Position numbers and translations under genes: made by a program | The notes under the pieces: generated by a model | Seen by the model: only the letters and a program-made list of their open reading frames with translations | Databases searched by the model: none | Told to the model about the DNA's origin: nothing | In this document: positions 1 to 7,164 of the stretch, piece by piece | How the letters are laid out: each line of letters opens with the position of its first letter | Position numbering within the stretch: position 1 is the stretch's first letter | Source of the DNA: UBA668 sp043721915 | GTDB lineage: Bacteria > Actinomycetota > Acidimicrobiia > Acidimicrobiales > Ilumatobacteraceae | Reading direction: 5' to 3' | Assembly (NCBI GenBank): GCA_043721915.1 | Contig: JAYSPV010000071.1 | Location: 1-12,248, forward strand | Length of the DNA: 12,248 nucleotides

Positions 1-1446
1 CGGACCGACGTGCACGCCGACACCGATTCGGCCGACCCGGCCCGGTGCACTGTCGAGTTCGGCCTCCAGTGTGTGGGCGAAGATCGTGCGCGTGACCGAC
101 GGCGCCAATGCGTCGAGCCTGCCCAATCGGTCGAGTGCGGCCTGCACTGCGGTGAACGCCTCGAACTCGTCCGGTGGCAGGGCGTTGACCCCGCGATAGC
201 CGCCCAACCAGCGATCCAGGATGCGATGTGCAAGGTCGGCCCAGTGTTGCCAGGGCAGCAACGCATCGGCAGCGCCGAGTTGCGTGCGTAGTTCCGCGAC
301 GAAGGCCTGTAGCTGCAGTGCGGCCGCCGCGTCGGCGATGTCGCGTTCCTTGCCCCTGGCGCTCAGTCGCTCGCTGAAGGCAGTGAGCCGATCAGACCAG
401 TCGGCGTCGCCGGAGAGGCCGGCATCGCGCGACAGGCGCTCCCAGCGCTGGCGTGGGACCAGAGCACCATCCTCCATGCGGGCAGGCACATGGGCGAGCA
501 GGGCGAACAGATCCGCTCGGCGGATGCCACGGCGATCGAGCCGCAGTAGATCGAGGACGAGACGCGCCGCGAGCCGCTCGTGCAGGGCGATGCCCGGCCG
601 ACCGTTCCACGCGATGGCGGCGGCATGCAGATGCTCGCCGACCAGCCGTGCGTACGGCTCGTTGCGGGGCCACACGATGCCGATCCGGTGCAGAGGCGTG
701 CCGTCGCGGACTGCGGCGACGACGGTACGCACGGCCTCGCGCACCTCTTCGTCGGCATCGGACGCATCCACCAGATCGAGCTGAAGTCCTTCAGGCGTGC
801 GGTGCTCGCCCTCCAGCACCACCACCTCACCGTGCTGAGCGAGCGCATCGAGCAGCGCCTGCTCGGTCGGCCGCAGGCGCTGGGGCAGGAAGACGATCGT
901 GCGAGCCGGTGCATGCGCCACCGCTGCGCTGGCCGCTGCCAGCAGATCGGCTTCGTCGTACCAGTCGCGCTGGAGCACCCCATGCACCTGCTCGCACAGT
1001 CGGACGACCTCGCGCCCGCGGGTGGAGCCGTGCGCCAGGAGGCGCCGTCGCTGGGGCGCAGGTACGTGGCGAAGGTCGCGATAGGTGTTGCGCACCGCGG
1101 TGATGGTGGCGTGGTGGTGAGCGATCGGCTGGAACAACCCCGTCGAGGAGTGCAGCACCTGGCGCACGGCGACATCGACCACGGGGGTGGACACCGGGCG
1201 GCGGCCGCTGGCCGCGAGCGCCTGACCACCCAGCAGTTCGGCGAAACGGAACGCGGTGACGAACTGGGCTGCCGCGATACCGCCGTGCGCGGCGAGCCAT
1301 CGCCGCGCCGCGACGCCGACCGCGTTGGAATGGACGAGCACCGTCACGGCAGCCAACGGATCGCCCGCTTGCAGGCCGTCGACCACTGCGCGCAACGCGC
1401 TGAACGCGGGCTCGCCGTACGGAGTGGTGAGCCGCTGCAGTGCCAT
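1..1446 (-). CDS. AddB-like helicase/nuclease-family recombination protein (C-terminus beyond window)
   Basis: The minus frame is open from ATG 1446 to base 1 (482 codons, no stop), so the C-terminus is missing. The N-terminus has the AddB/RecC-like pattern of a short strand plus arginine-rich helix (LVHSNAVGVAARRWLA, about residues 37-52) and QFVTAFRFAELLGG near 61-74. Further on are IVFLPQRLRPTEQALLDAL, the acidic DADEEVREAVR segment that sits at the inactive helicase core in AddB-like proteins, IGIVWPRNEPYARLV, and a W..W-containing helical segment (LLPWQHWADLAHRILDRW). In such proteins this part binds DNA and recognises recombination signals, and a PD-(D/E)XK nuclease domain follows at the C-terminus; that domain would lie outside the window and is not seen. 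No Walker A motif is visible at the N-terminus. The gene follows rpe by 67 bases on the same strand and may share its transcript. GTG 1449 directly before the ATG is an alternative start. Family assignment is from remembered motifs and is moderately sure. Confidence 0.7.
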   Translation of the reverse strand, partial: MALQRLTTPYGEPAFSALRAVVDGLQAGDPLAAVTVLVHSNAVGVAARRWLAAHGGIAAAQFVTAFRFAELLGGQALAASGRRPVSTPVVDVAVRQVLHSSTGLFQPIAHHHATITAVRNTYRDLRHVPAPQRRRLLAHGSTRGREVVRLCEQVHGVLQRDWYDEADLLAAASAAVAHAPARTIVFLPQRLRPTEQALLDALAQHGEVVVLEGEHRTPEGLQLDLVDASDADEEVREAVRTVVAAVRDGTPLHRIGIVWPRNEPYARLVGEHLHAAAIAWNGRPGIALHERLAARLVLDLLRLDRRGIRRADLFALLAHVPARMEDGALVPRQRWERLSRDAGLSGDADWSDRLTAFSERLSARGKERDIADAAAALQLQAFVAELRTQLGAADALLPWQHWADLAHRILDRWLGGYRGVNALPPDEFEAFTAVQAALDRLGRLDALAPSVTRTIFAHTLEAELDSAPGRVGRIGVGVHVGP

Positions 1447-1513
1447 CACCCTGCACTCTACGAAAGGGGTGCGCGACAGTCCGGCTCGCTGCCGCTCTCC
1501 TCGGCTCGCGAGG

Positions 1514-2197
1514 TCAGTTGAGGAACGCAGCCTCGGCTCGCGAACGCAGGTCGGCGACGGCGTGAGCCAGGCCTTGCGGGTCGCGGTAGAGCGCGCTGCC
1601 GGCGACGAGGATGTTGGCGCCGGCGCCGGCGGCGGCAGCGATGGTGGTCGGCCCGATGCCGCCGTCCACCTCGATGTCGACCGAGTCGGTGAGACCTCGA
1701 GCGGCGATGAGAGTGCGCAGCTCGCGGATCTTGGGCTCCATCGACGCGATGTATTGCTGGCCGCCGAAGCCGGGGTTGACCGTCATGATCAGCACCATGT
1801 CGACCAGATCGAGGACGTGCTCGATGGCCGACACGGGTGTGGCGGGGTTCAGTGCCACCGAGGCCTTGGCGCCGAGTGTTGCGATGTTGCCGAGCGTGCG
1901 ATGCAGGTGGGTGCAGGCCTCGGCGTGCACGATCAGCCGCTCACAACCGGCGTTGACGTACTCGGCGGCCATGTTGTCCGGGGTGAGGACCATCAGGTGC
2001 GCCTCGAAGGGAAGGCTCGTGTGCCGACGGGTGGATGCGATCACATCCGGACCGAACGTGAGGTTGGGAACGAACTGGCCGTCCATCACATCCCACTGGA
2101 TGCGATCCACGCCGGCTGTTTCCAGCGCTGCCACCTCCTCACCGAGCTTGGAGAAGTCGGCGGGCAGCACGCTGGGGGCGATCTCGATCCGGGGCAC
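1514..2197 (-). CDS. rpe: Ribulose-phosphate 3-epimerase
   Basis: Rpe interconverts ribulose 5-phosphate and xylulose 5-phosphate in the cytosolic pentose phosphate pathway. From GTG 2197 the product is 227 residues, the normal length. It begins PRIEIAPSVLPADF and carries DVMDGQFVPNLTFGP (36-50), FEAHLMV (64-70), the phosphate-side loop MTVNPGFGGQ (138-147) and DIEVDGGI (174-181). Metal ligands Asp36, His67 and Asp178 are present, but the position of the usual first metal-ligand histidine (H-x-D before VMDG) is Gln34. The GTG start is chosen because family similarity begins there and a TACCCT -10 lies six bases upstream. The frame stays open up to 2317, but that extension is unlike Rpe and would run into the divergent methyltransferase gene. 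It probably heads an operon with the AddB-like gene. Confidence 0.95.
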   Translation of the reverse strand: MPRIEIAPSVLPADFSKLGEEVAALETAGVDRIQWDVMDGQFVPNLTFGPDVIASTRRHTSLPFEAHLMVLTPDNMAAEYVNAGCERLIVHAEACTHLHRTLGNIATLGAKASVALNPATPVSAIEHVLDLVDMVLIMTVNPGFGGQQYIASMEPKIRELRTLIAARGLTDSVDIEVDGGIGPTTIAAAAGAGANILVAGSALYRDPQGLAHAVADLRSRAEAAFLN

Positions 2198-2203
2198 GTC
2201 GTG

Positions 2204-2209
2204 AGGGTA
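2204..2209 (-). promoter_or_regulatory. Candidate -10 element of a leaderless rpe promoter
   Basis: On the minus strand TACCCT fits the actinobacterial TANNNT consensus and ends six bases before GTG 2197. This places transcription start on or next to the start codon, and there is no Shine-Dalgarno in between. I see no clear -35. Confidence 0.5.
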
Positions 2210-2239
2210 GTGCGCCGCATGAGGGGTGGGCGAGGTCCG

Positions 2240-2245
2240 TAGGCT
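2240..2245 (+). promoter_or_regulatory. Candidate -10 element for the RNA methyltransferase gene
   Basis: TAGGCT (TANNNT) ends eight bases before ATG 2254 and no Shine-Dalgarno lies between, which fits a leaderless transcript. It faces the rpe -10 in the same 56-base divergent gap, so the two promoters are back to back. Confidence 0.5.
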
Positions 2246-2253
2246 CGTCGACG

Positions 2254-3495
2254 ATGGCACAGCGACCGGGACGGCGGCAGGCGGGTTCGAGGGATCGGCG
2301 CCGTCCGTCCGCGCCACCCGTGCACCTACCCGACGAGACCGTGCTGGTCGAGAAGATGGCAGCCGGGGGCGATGCGATCGCCCGGCTCGCCGATGGCCGT
2401 GTGGTGTTCGTGGAAGGGGCGCTGCCGGGCGAGACGGTTCGGGTCGCCATCAACACCGCGAAGAAGGACTTCGCCAAGGGGTCGGTCGCCGAAGTCATCG
2501 AGGCGTCAGGGGATCGGGTGGCGCCGCCGTGCCCTGAACTGGCCAACGGCTGCGGTGGCTGCGGCTGGCAACACATCGAGCCGGCGGCGCAGTTGCGGAT
2601 GAAGGCCGACATCGTCGCTGACGCACTGCGACGGACCGCGAGGTTACCCGAGGCACAGGTCGCGCTCGGCGGCAGCGTCGGACCGTGGGGGTATCGCACC
2701 ACGATGCGGTTGGCGGTCGGGGATCGCGGGCGACTGGGGCTGCGCGCAGCGTCCAGCCACCGGGTCGTCACGCTGGCCGAGTGCCCTGTTGCCCACCCGT
2801 GGCTCTCCGCGCTGTTGGCCGATGTCCGCGTCGCAGGCACCGATGAGGTGACGCTGCGGGTCAGCCTGGCGACGGGGGAATGCACCGCGTGGTCGCCGGA
2901 CCACTCGATGGTGATCACCGGGTTGCCACCGGGTGCGCAGGTCGGCGAACAAGCCGTGCTGCACGAAACGGTTGGCGACTCGTCGTTGCAGGTGTCGGCG
3001 GCGTCGTTCTTCCAGTCGGGCCCGGCGGCGGCAGAGCTGCTCGTGCGCACCGTGCGAGAACGGTGCGGGGAAGCGTTGACGAATCTGTCGGGTCCGCTGC
3101 TCGATGCCTACGGCGGCATCGGCCTGTTCTCGGCGACGCTCGGCGCGGAGCAATCGATCCTGGTCGAGAGCTCGGCCTCGTCGTGCGCCGACGCGGTTTT
3201 CAACCTTCGCGGACAGTCGGTGGTGCATCGCTCGCGTTTCGAGGAATGGACTCCACGGCCGGTGGATCTCGCGGTGGTGGATCCTGCTCGCGCCGGCCTC
3301 GGCGCAGAGGCGGCGCAGGTCTTGGCGGCGACCTCCGCTGCGCGAGTCGTGCTGGTGAGCTGCGACCCTGTGTCATTGGCTCGCGACGCCACGCTGCTCG
3401 CGGCGCACGGGTATGTGCACACCGGTTCCACCGTGCTGGACCTGTTCCCACACACGCCCCACGTCGAGGTCGTCACCCGCTTCGACCGTGCCTGA
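2254..3495 (+). CDS. TrmA/RlmC/RlmD-family RNA (uracil-5-)-methyltransferase
   Basis: The product (413 residues) is an S-adenosylmethionine-dependent enzyme that methylates C5 of a uridine in rRNA or tRNA. After a basic N-terminus, a TRAM-like RNA-binding domain spans about 28-85. A [4Fe-4S] site typical of RlmD is formed by Cys93, Cys100, Cys103 (C-x6-C-GG-C-GWQH) and Cys177 (AECPVAHPW). The catalytic half has SFFQSGP (251-257), the SAM loop DAYGGIGLFSATLG (284-297), VVDPARAGLG (341-350), the nucleophile Cys370 in SCDPVSLARD, and FPHTPHVE ending in Glu405, the expected base. All expected catalytic residues are present. Which RNA position it modifies cannot be read from sequence, so I give no gene symbol. 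ATG 2254 is supported by the -10 just upstream. The gene converges with the oxidoreductase pair; its stop is 23 bases from theirs. Confidence 0.9.
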   Translation: MAQRPGRRQAGSRDRRRPSAPPVHLPDETVLVEKMAAGGDAIARLADGRVVFVEGALPGETVRVAINTAKKDFAKGSVAEVIEASGDRVAPPCPELANGCGGCGWQHIEPAAQLRMKADIVADALRRTARLPEAQVALGGSVGPWGYRTTMRLAVGDRGRLGLRAASSHRVVTLAECPVAHPWLSALLADVRVAGTDEVTLRVSLATGECTAWSPDHSMVITGLPPGAQVGEQAVLHETVGDSSLQVSAASFFQSGPAAAELLVRTVRERCGEALTNLSGPLLDAYGGIGLFSATLGAEQSILVESSASSCADAVFNLRGQSVVHRSRFEEWTPRPVDLAVVDPARAGLGAEAAQVLAATSAARVVLVSCDPVSLARDATLLAAHGYVHTGSTVLDLFPHTPHVEVVTRFDRA

Positions 3496-3518
3496 CGTGC
3501 TCGCAGGCCGGCCGACGG

Positions 3519-4109
3519 CTACCTGAGGTCGCGCATCGATGACTCGACTCTGTCGAGGAACTTCGCTCGTCGTGCATCAGTGGCCCGGTCGATGTTGTAG
3601 AGCGCGATCCACTTCGTTCGCGCTCGCCTGCTGCACAGCACCCGCAGCGAACGGGTGATGATCCGCTTGCCGCCCTCGCCTTCGAGCATGTTGATCAGCT
3701 TCGTGGAGCCGTGGGTGGTGACGGCGACGATGCGGGTGATGTTGTGCAGCCGCGGCCGGATTCGGTTCGCGCCCTCAGGCAGTTCGTAGGCCACGCCCGC
3801 CACCCAGACGCGATCGATCCAGCCCTTGAGCATTGCCGGTTGGCCGGCCCACCACGTGGGGTAGACGAACACGAGCGCGTCGCACCATTGCAGGTTCGCT
3901 GCGTACGGGGCGATGTCGGGCTTCGTGTCGGGCGGGGCGAGGTGGTTGGTGCGCTCCCACGCCGACAGCTCGGGCCGGAACCCTTCGGCGTAGAGGTCGG
4001 TGATCCGCACGTCGTGGCCACCGGCTTTCAGCCCGACGATCGCCCGATCGCGGGCTGCCGCGGTGATCGAGGTCTCCGACGGGTGGCAGTGGACGACGTA
4101 GACCTTCAC
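3519..4109 (-). CDS. Flavodoxin-fold NAD(P)H oxidoreductase, second of a tandem pair
   Basis: The product (196 residues) belongs to the Flavodoxin_2 / NAD(P)H:quinone oxidoreductase group (MdaB, YwrO, KefF-like), soluble flavoproteins that pass two electrons from NAD(P)H to quinones or related acceptors. It opens KVYVVHCHPSETS, the flavin-phosphate loop, and has VFVYPTWWAGQPAMLKGW (about 88-105), the family signature, with a GVAYELPEG loop and ITRIVAVTTHGS afterwards. It starts at GTG 4109, and the first base triplet forms GTGA with the TGA of the upstream paralogue, a four-base overlap that normally means translational coupling. A longer reading up to 4433 would lie inside the upstream gene and does not resemble the family. 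The physiological acceptor is unknown. Confidence 0.88.
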   Translation of the reverse strand: MKVYVVHCHPSETSITAAARDRAIVGLKAGGHDVRITDLYAEGFRPELSAWERTNHLAPPDTKPDIAPYAANLQWCDALVFVYPTWWAGQPAMLKGWIDRVWVAGVAYELPEGANRIRPRLHNITRIVAVTTHGSTKLINMLEGEGGKRIITRSLRVLCSRRARTKWIALYNIDRATDARRAKFLDRVESSMRDLR

Positions 4110-4693
4110 AACGATCGCAGCTTCCGTTCGACGCGCCGGAGGAACGCCTCGCGCTCTGCTGGCGTTGCGGTGTCGATGGCGTACAACCCCAGCCACGACC
4201 TGCGAGTGCGGACGCCGGTGTTCAACCGCAGCGCTCGGGTGAGGGTGCGCCGGCCGTTGTCGTTGACCAGCCGCACGTACAGGCGCGGCGAACCGTACGT
4301 GCTGATGCCGACGATGCGCCGCACGTTGGTGAGACCCGGGCGAACCTTGCCCTTCGCGTTGAACACGAAGGCGACTCCGGGCGCCATCACGCGCTCCAGC
4401 CAGCCCTTCAGGATGGCCGGCAGCGAGCTCCACCAGGTGGGATACACGAACACCAGGACGTCCGCCGCCTTCACGAGCGCGGCGTGTGCGGCAACCACGG
4501 GGTCGAGCAGCGGGGAGTCACCATGGTATGCCCGGTGCTCGTCGGCGCTCATTGCCGCCCTCATGCCCAGCGCGTAGAGATCCAGCAACTGCACGTCGTG
4601 GCCGGCTGCTAGGGCGCCGTCGGCCGCGCGCTGTGCGATGGCGTGCGTGAAGCTGTCGGGATTCGGATGCGCCAACACGATCACCACCTGCAT
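4106..4693 (-). CDS. Flavodoxin-fold NAD(P)H oxidoreductase, first of a tandem pair
   Basis: The product has 195 residues, starts at ATG 4693, and is a paralogue of the next gene. Shared landmarks are VVIVLAHPNPDSF at the N-terminus (flavin phosphate binding), VFVYPTWWSSLPAILKGW in the middle, the RRIVGISTYGS strand, and a basic C-terminal segment with WLGLYAIDTATPAEREAFLRRVE, matching WIALYNIDRATDARRAKFLDRVE of its partner. The closeness in length and in this tail indicates a local duplication. The family usually forms dimers, so a heterodimer is conceivable, but that is inference. A TAGCGT -10 lies nine bases before the ATG. The function is the same broad class (quinone or similar reductase); the substrate cannot be named. 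Confidence 0.88.
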   Translation of the reverse strand: MQVVIVLAHPNPDSFTHAIAQRAADGALAAGHDVQLLDLYALGMRAAMSADEHRAYHGDSPLLDPVVAAHAALVKAADVLVFVYPTWWSSLPAILKGWLERVMAPGVAFVFNAKGKVRPGLTNVRRIVGISTYGSPRLYVRLVNDNGRRTLTRALRLNTGVRTRRSWLGLYAIDTATPAEREAFLRRVERKLRSL

Positions 4694-4702
4694 GTCCCGT
4701 CG

Positions 4703-4708
4703 ACGCTA
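4703..4708 (-). promoter_or_regulatory. Candidate -10 element for the oxidoreductase pair
   Basis: TAGCGT on the minus strand fits TANNNT and ends nine bases before ATG 4693, so the transcript would have almost no leader. No -35 and no strong Shine-Dalgarno are visible. Confidence 0.4.
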
Positions 4709-4759
4709 TCCGTCCGGCGCGCGCAGGGCACCTTCGGTTGGTTGCCAGCTCGGGCCTGG

Positions 4760-5512
4760 TCAGCGACCGCCCGTGACGTCGATGAAGGTGCCGGTCACGT
4801 AGCTGGCCTCGCCCGACGCGAGCCAGACCACGGCGCCCGCAACCTCGTCAGCGGTGCCGCTGCGCTCCATCGGGATCATCGGAGCCATCCGCTCCACCCG
4901 CCCTGGGGGAGCGTGCAGGTGGAAGTCGCTCTCGATCAGGCCGGGGCGGACGCCGTTCACGCGGACGCCCACGTTGGCGAGCTCTTTGGCGAGCCCGACC
5001 GTCATCGTGTCGATCGCGCCCTTCGAGGCGGCGTAGTGCACCCATTCGGTGCTGCCGCCGAGGACGGCTGCCTTGGAGGAGATGTTCACGATGCTGCCGC
5101 CGCGCCCGCCGAGGTCGGTGCGCATTCGCGCCGCTGCTTCGCGGGCGCACAGGAACGCACCGGTGATGTTGACCGCCCACAGCCTGGTCATCATCTCGGG
5201 CGTCACCGTGGCCAGCGGGCCGTACCCGCCGGCGATGCCCGCGTTGTTGATCAGCACGTCGAGCCGGCCGAAGTGCTCGTCGACGAGCGCGTACATCGCC
5301 AGCACGTCGGCCTCGTCGGCGACGTCGGCCCGCACCGCGAGGGCGCGCCTGCCGGTTTCGCGAATCTCAGCGGCGAGGGCTTCTGCCGCATCACGCGACG
5401 CGGTGTAGTTGAGCACCACGTGGTAGCCGCTCGCTGCGGCGTGGCGGGCGACCGCGGCGCCGATGCCGCGGGCGGCGCCGGTGACGAGCATGACGTGGCG
5501 TTGGTCAGCCAT
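4760..5512 (-). CDS. Short-chain dehydrogenase/reductase, YgfF-like
   Basis: The product (250 residues) is a classical SDR, an NAD(P)(H)-dependent oxidoreductase. The cofactor loop TGAARGIG is at 11-18, NNAG at 89-92, Asn115, the catalytic serine in NISSK (143-147), and Tyr160-x3-Lys164 in YAASKGAIDT. The spacing from serine to tyrosine and the C-terminal pattern VRPGLIESD...PPGRVERM...IPMERSGTADEV...GTFIDVTGGR match the E. coli YgfF/sugar-dehydrogenase-like branch as I remember it; the substrate of that branch is not established. ATG 5512 is chosen because the SDR fold begins there, and it overlaps the stop of the upstream acetyltransferase by eight bases. The pair is therefore an operon with likely translational coupling. 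Confidence 0.92.
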   Translation of the reverse strand: MADQRHVMLVTGAARGIGAAVARHAAASGYHVVLNYTASRDAAEALAAEIRETGRRALAVRADVADEADVLAMYALVDEHFGRLDVLINNAGIAGGYGPLATVTPEMMTRLWAVNITGAFLCAREAAARMRTDLGGRGGSIVNISSKAAVLGGSTEWVHYAASKGAIDTMTVGLAKELANVGVRVNGVRPGLIESDFHLHAPPGRVERMAPMIPMERSGTADEVAGAVVWLASGEASYVTGTFIDVTGGR

Positions 5513-6119
5513 CGAGGCGGCTCCTGAGGCGCGTGCGGATGGCGGGCCACTCCGCGGGGAGGATCGAGTACGCCGCGGTGTCGCGGGCGGTTCCGGGTGT
5601 GGAGAGGTGGCCGGTAGCGGCGCGGTGCTGGCGCAGGACGCCTTCGAAGGTGGCACCCAACCGTTCGATCGCGGTGCGGCTCTGCTGGTTGAGCGCGTCG
5701 GTGCAGATCGCGACGCGCAGCACGTTCCACGTGTCGAAGGCGTGGGTGAGCAGCATCAACTTGGTCTCCGTGTTGATGACGCTGCGTTGGGCGTCGGCGG
5801 CGAGCCAGGTGCCACCGATCTCCACTTCGGCGGGTGTGTCGCGCCCTGCATACCAGGTGACGTTGAGGAAGCGAGTGCAGCCGACCGGCATGTCGTCGGC
5901 GAGGCGTCGTTGCACGAACGGCACCACCACGTCGCGTTCGGCATCGCCGCGCAGCCAGTCGATGTACGCAGCCATCGACGCATCGTCGGCCGGCACCGGT
6001 GTGTAGCCGTAGCTGTCGCGGTCGCGGTTGGCTGCGTGCAGCAACGCCTCGGCGTGACCGTGTGTGAGCGGTTCCAGCTGCACGTGTGTGCCGGTGAGTG
6101 TGAACGGTTCGAGCCGCAT
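5505..6119 (-). CDS. GNAT-family N-acetyltransferase, RimJ/RimL type
   Basis: The product (204 residues) has the RimJ/RimL-like pattern: MRLEPFTLTGTHVQLEPL at the N-terminus, then VEIGGTWLAADAQRSVINTE (beta-4 and the start of the acetyl-CoA-binding helix), LMLLTHAFDTWNVLRVAI, and ALNQQSRTAIERLGATFEGV, the typical N-x-S-x3-I-x-x-LGA motif. Such proteins use acetyl-CoA to acetylate amines, among them protein N-termini, antibiotics and small metabolites; the substrate is not predictable here. ATG 6119 is chosen because similarity starts there; the frame extends to 6167 with two more ATGs, which would cross the divergent quinone oxidoreductase start. No good -10 or Shine-Dalgarno precedes 6119, so the start is less secure than the gene. 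It overlaps the downstream SDR by eight bases. Confidence 0.85.
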   Translation of the reverse strand: MRLEPFTLTGTHVQLEPLTHGHAEALLHAANRDRDSYGYTPVPADDASMAAYIDWLRGDAERDVVVPFVQRRLADDMPVGCTRFLNVTWYAGRDTPAEVEIGGTWLAADAQRSVINTETKLMLLTHAFDTWNVLRVAICTDALNQQSRTAIERLGATFEGVLRQHRAATGHLSTPGTARDTAAYSILPAEWPAIRTRLRSRLDG

Positions 6120-6137
6120 GGTCGCACAGCTTCGCAC

Positions 6138-6143
6138 TACGGT
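6138..6143 (+). promoter_or_regulatory. Candidate -10 element for the quinone oxidoreductase gene
   Basis: TACGGT (TANNNT) ends eight bases before ATG 6152, again consistent with leaderless transcription. It sits in the 32-base gap between this gene and the divergent acetyltransferase. Confidence 0.45.
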
Positions 6144-6151
6144 CGGCATGC

Positions 6152-7123
6152 ATGCGGGTCGTTTCATGCAACAGCTTCGGGTCAGTCGCCAACCTGACCA
6201 TCGAGGAGCGGCCGTCGGCGCCGGTCGGGCCGGGCCAGGTGCGCATCTCGGTCACTGCGGCAGGCGTCAACTTCGTCGACGGTCTGTTCGTCCAAGGCCT
6301 CTACCAGATCAAGCCGCCGGTGCCGTTCGTACCCGGCGGCGAGGTGGCCGGTGTGGTCGTCGAGGTCGGTGAAGGCATCACCACTCACGCCGTCGGCGAC
6401 CGCGTGTTCACCAGCACAGGCCTCGGTGGCTTCGCCAGCGAGCTGGTCTGGCCGGCCAAGCGGGTGTGGCACACGCCGGCGGCGATGACCGATGGCCAGG
6501 CGGCGACGTTCGTGCAGAGCTATGGCACTGCGTGGTTCGCGCTGCACAACCGGGCGCGCATGGCGGCCGGTGAGACGTTGCTGGTGCTGGGCGCCGGCGG
6601 TGGCGTCGGCCTGGCAGCGGTCGACGTCGGCCGTGCCATGGGTCTGCACGTGATCGCCGCGGCCTCGAGCGCGGCCAAGCGTGCCATCGCAATGGAGGTG
6701 GGCGCCGAGTCGGTGATCGACACCAGCACGGAGGACGTGAAGGTACGAGCCAAGGAGCTCAGTGGCGGGGGAGTGCACGCCGTCTACGACCCGGTGGGCG
6801 GAGCGCTGGCGGAGGCCGGCCTGCGCAGCCTGCGCGACGACGGCCAGTTGCTGATCATCGGCTTTGCCGCCGGTGGAATTCCGCGTCTGCCGGCCAACCA
6901 GATTCTGCTGCGCAATCGCCGGGTCACCGGAGTGGACTGGGGCGGTTGGGTGAACACTCACCAGGCCGAGAACGAACAGCTCCTCGCCGATGTGCTGGGC
7001 GCGATCGCGGCTGGCGAGCTGCACCCGGTGGAGCCGACGGCGTACCCGCTGGCCGATGTGGCTCTTGCACTGCAGGACCAGTTGGACCGCAAGGTCACTG
7101 GCAAGAGCGTGCTGGTGCCCTGA
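6152..7123 (+). CDS. Zinc-independent NADPH:quinone oxidoreductase (MDR superfamily)
   Basis: The product (323 residues) is a medium-chain dehydrogenase/reductase of the quinone oxidoreductase (QOR/zeta-crystallin) branch. The catalytic GroES-like domain has VRISVTAAGVNFVDGLFVQG (30-49) and PPVPFVPGGEVAGVV (55-69). The structural-zinc cysteine cluster and the catalytic Cys/His zinc ligands of alcohol dehydrogenases are absent. The Rossmann loop VLGAGGGVGLAAVDVG is at 145-160, followed by GAESVID, VYDPVGG (211-217) and a C-terminal DRKVTGKSVLVP. Family members reduce quinones or alkenals with NADPH; the substrate is uncertain. The ATG overlaps a second, out-of-frame ATG four bases upstream. 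The start at 6152 is supported by the upstream -10 and by the family N-terminus. A methyltransferase gene follows after 41 bases and is probably co-transcribed. Confidence 0.92.
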   Translation: MRVVSCNSFGSVANLTIEERPSAPVGPGQVRISVTAAGVNFVDGLFVQGLYQIKPPVPFVPGGEVAGVVVEVGEGITTHAVGDRVFTSTGLGGFASELVWPAKRVWHTPAAMTDGQAATFVQSYGTAWFALHNRARMAAGETLLVLGAGGGVGLAAVDVGRAMGLHVIAAASSAAKRAIAMEVGAESVIDTSTEDVKVRAKELSGGGVHAVYDPVGGALAEAGLRSLRDDGQLLIIGFAAGGIPRLPANQILLRNRRVTGVDWGGWVNTHQAENEQLLADVLGAIAAGELHPVEPTAYPLADVALALQDQLDRKVTGKSVLVP

Positions 7124-7164
7124 CCGTCAAGCCGCCGATCGCCGCGCGCGATGATGAGCAGCGC

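Noticed and set aside
580..1521. Long plus-strand open frame (313 codons) over the AddB-like gene
   Set aside because: It has no family motif and reads as the mirror of GC-rich minus-strand codons. The minus frame shows AddB-like conserved segments.
2198..2317. N-terminal extension of rpe to an upstream in-frame start
   Set aside because: The extra 40 residues are unlike Rpe and overlap the divergent gene's start. The GTG at 2197 has a -10 at leaderless distance.
2139..3050. Minus-strand open frame across the RNA methyltransferase gene
   Set aside because: It is low-complexity Ser/Arg/Pro-rich and overlaps a gene with a complete Fe-S and catalytic motif set, so it is a GC-driven shadow.
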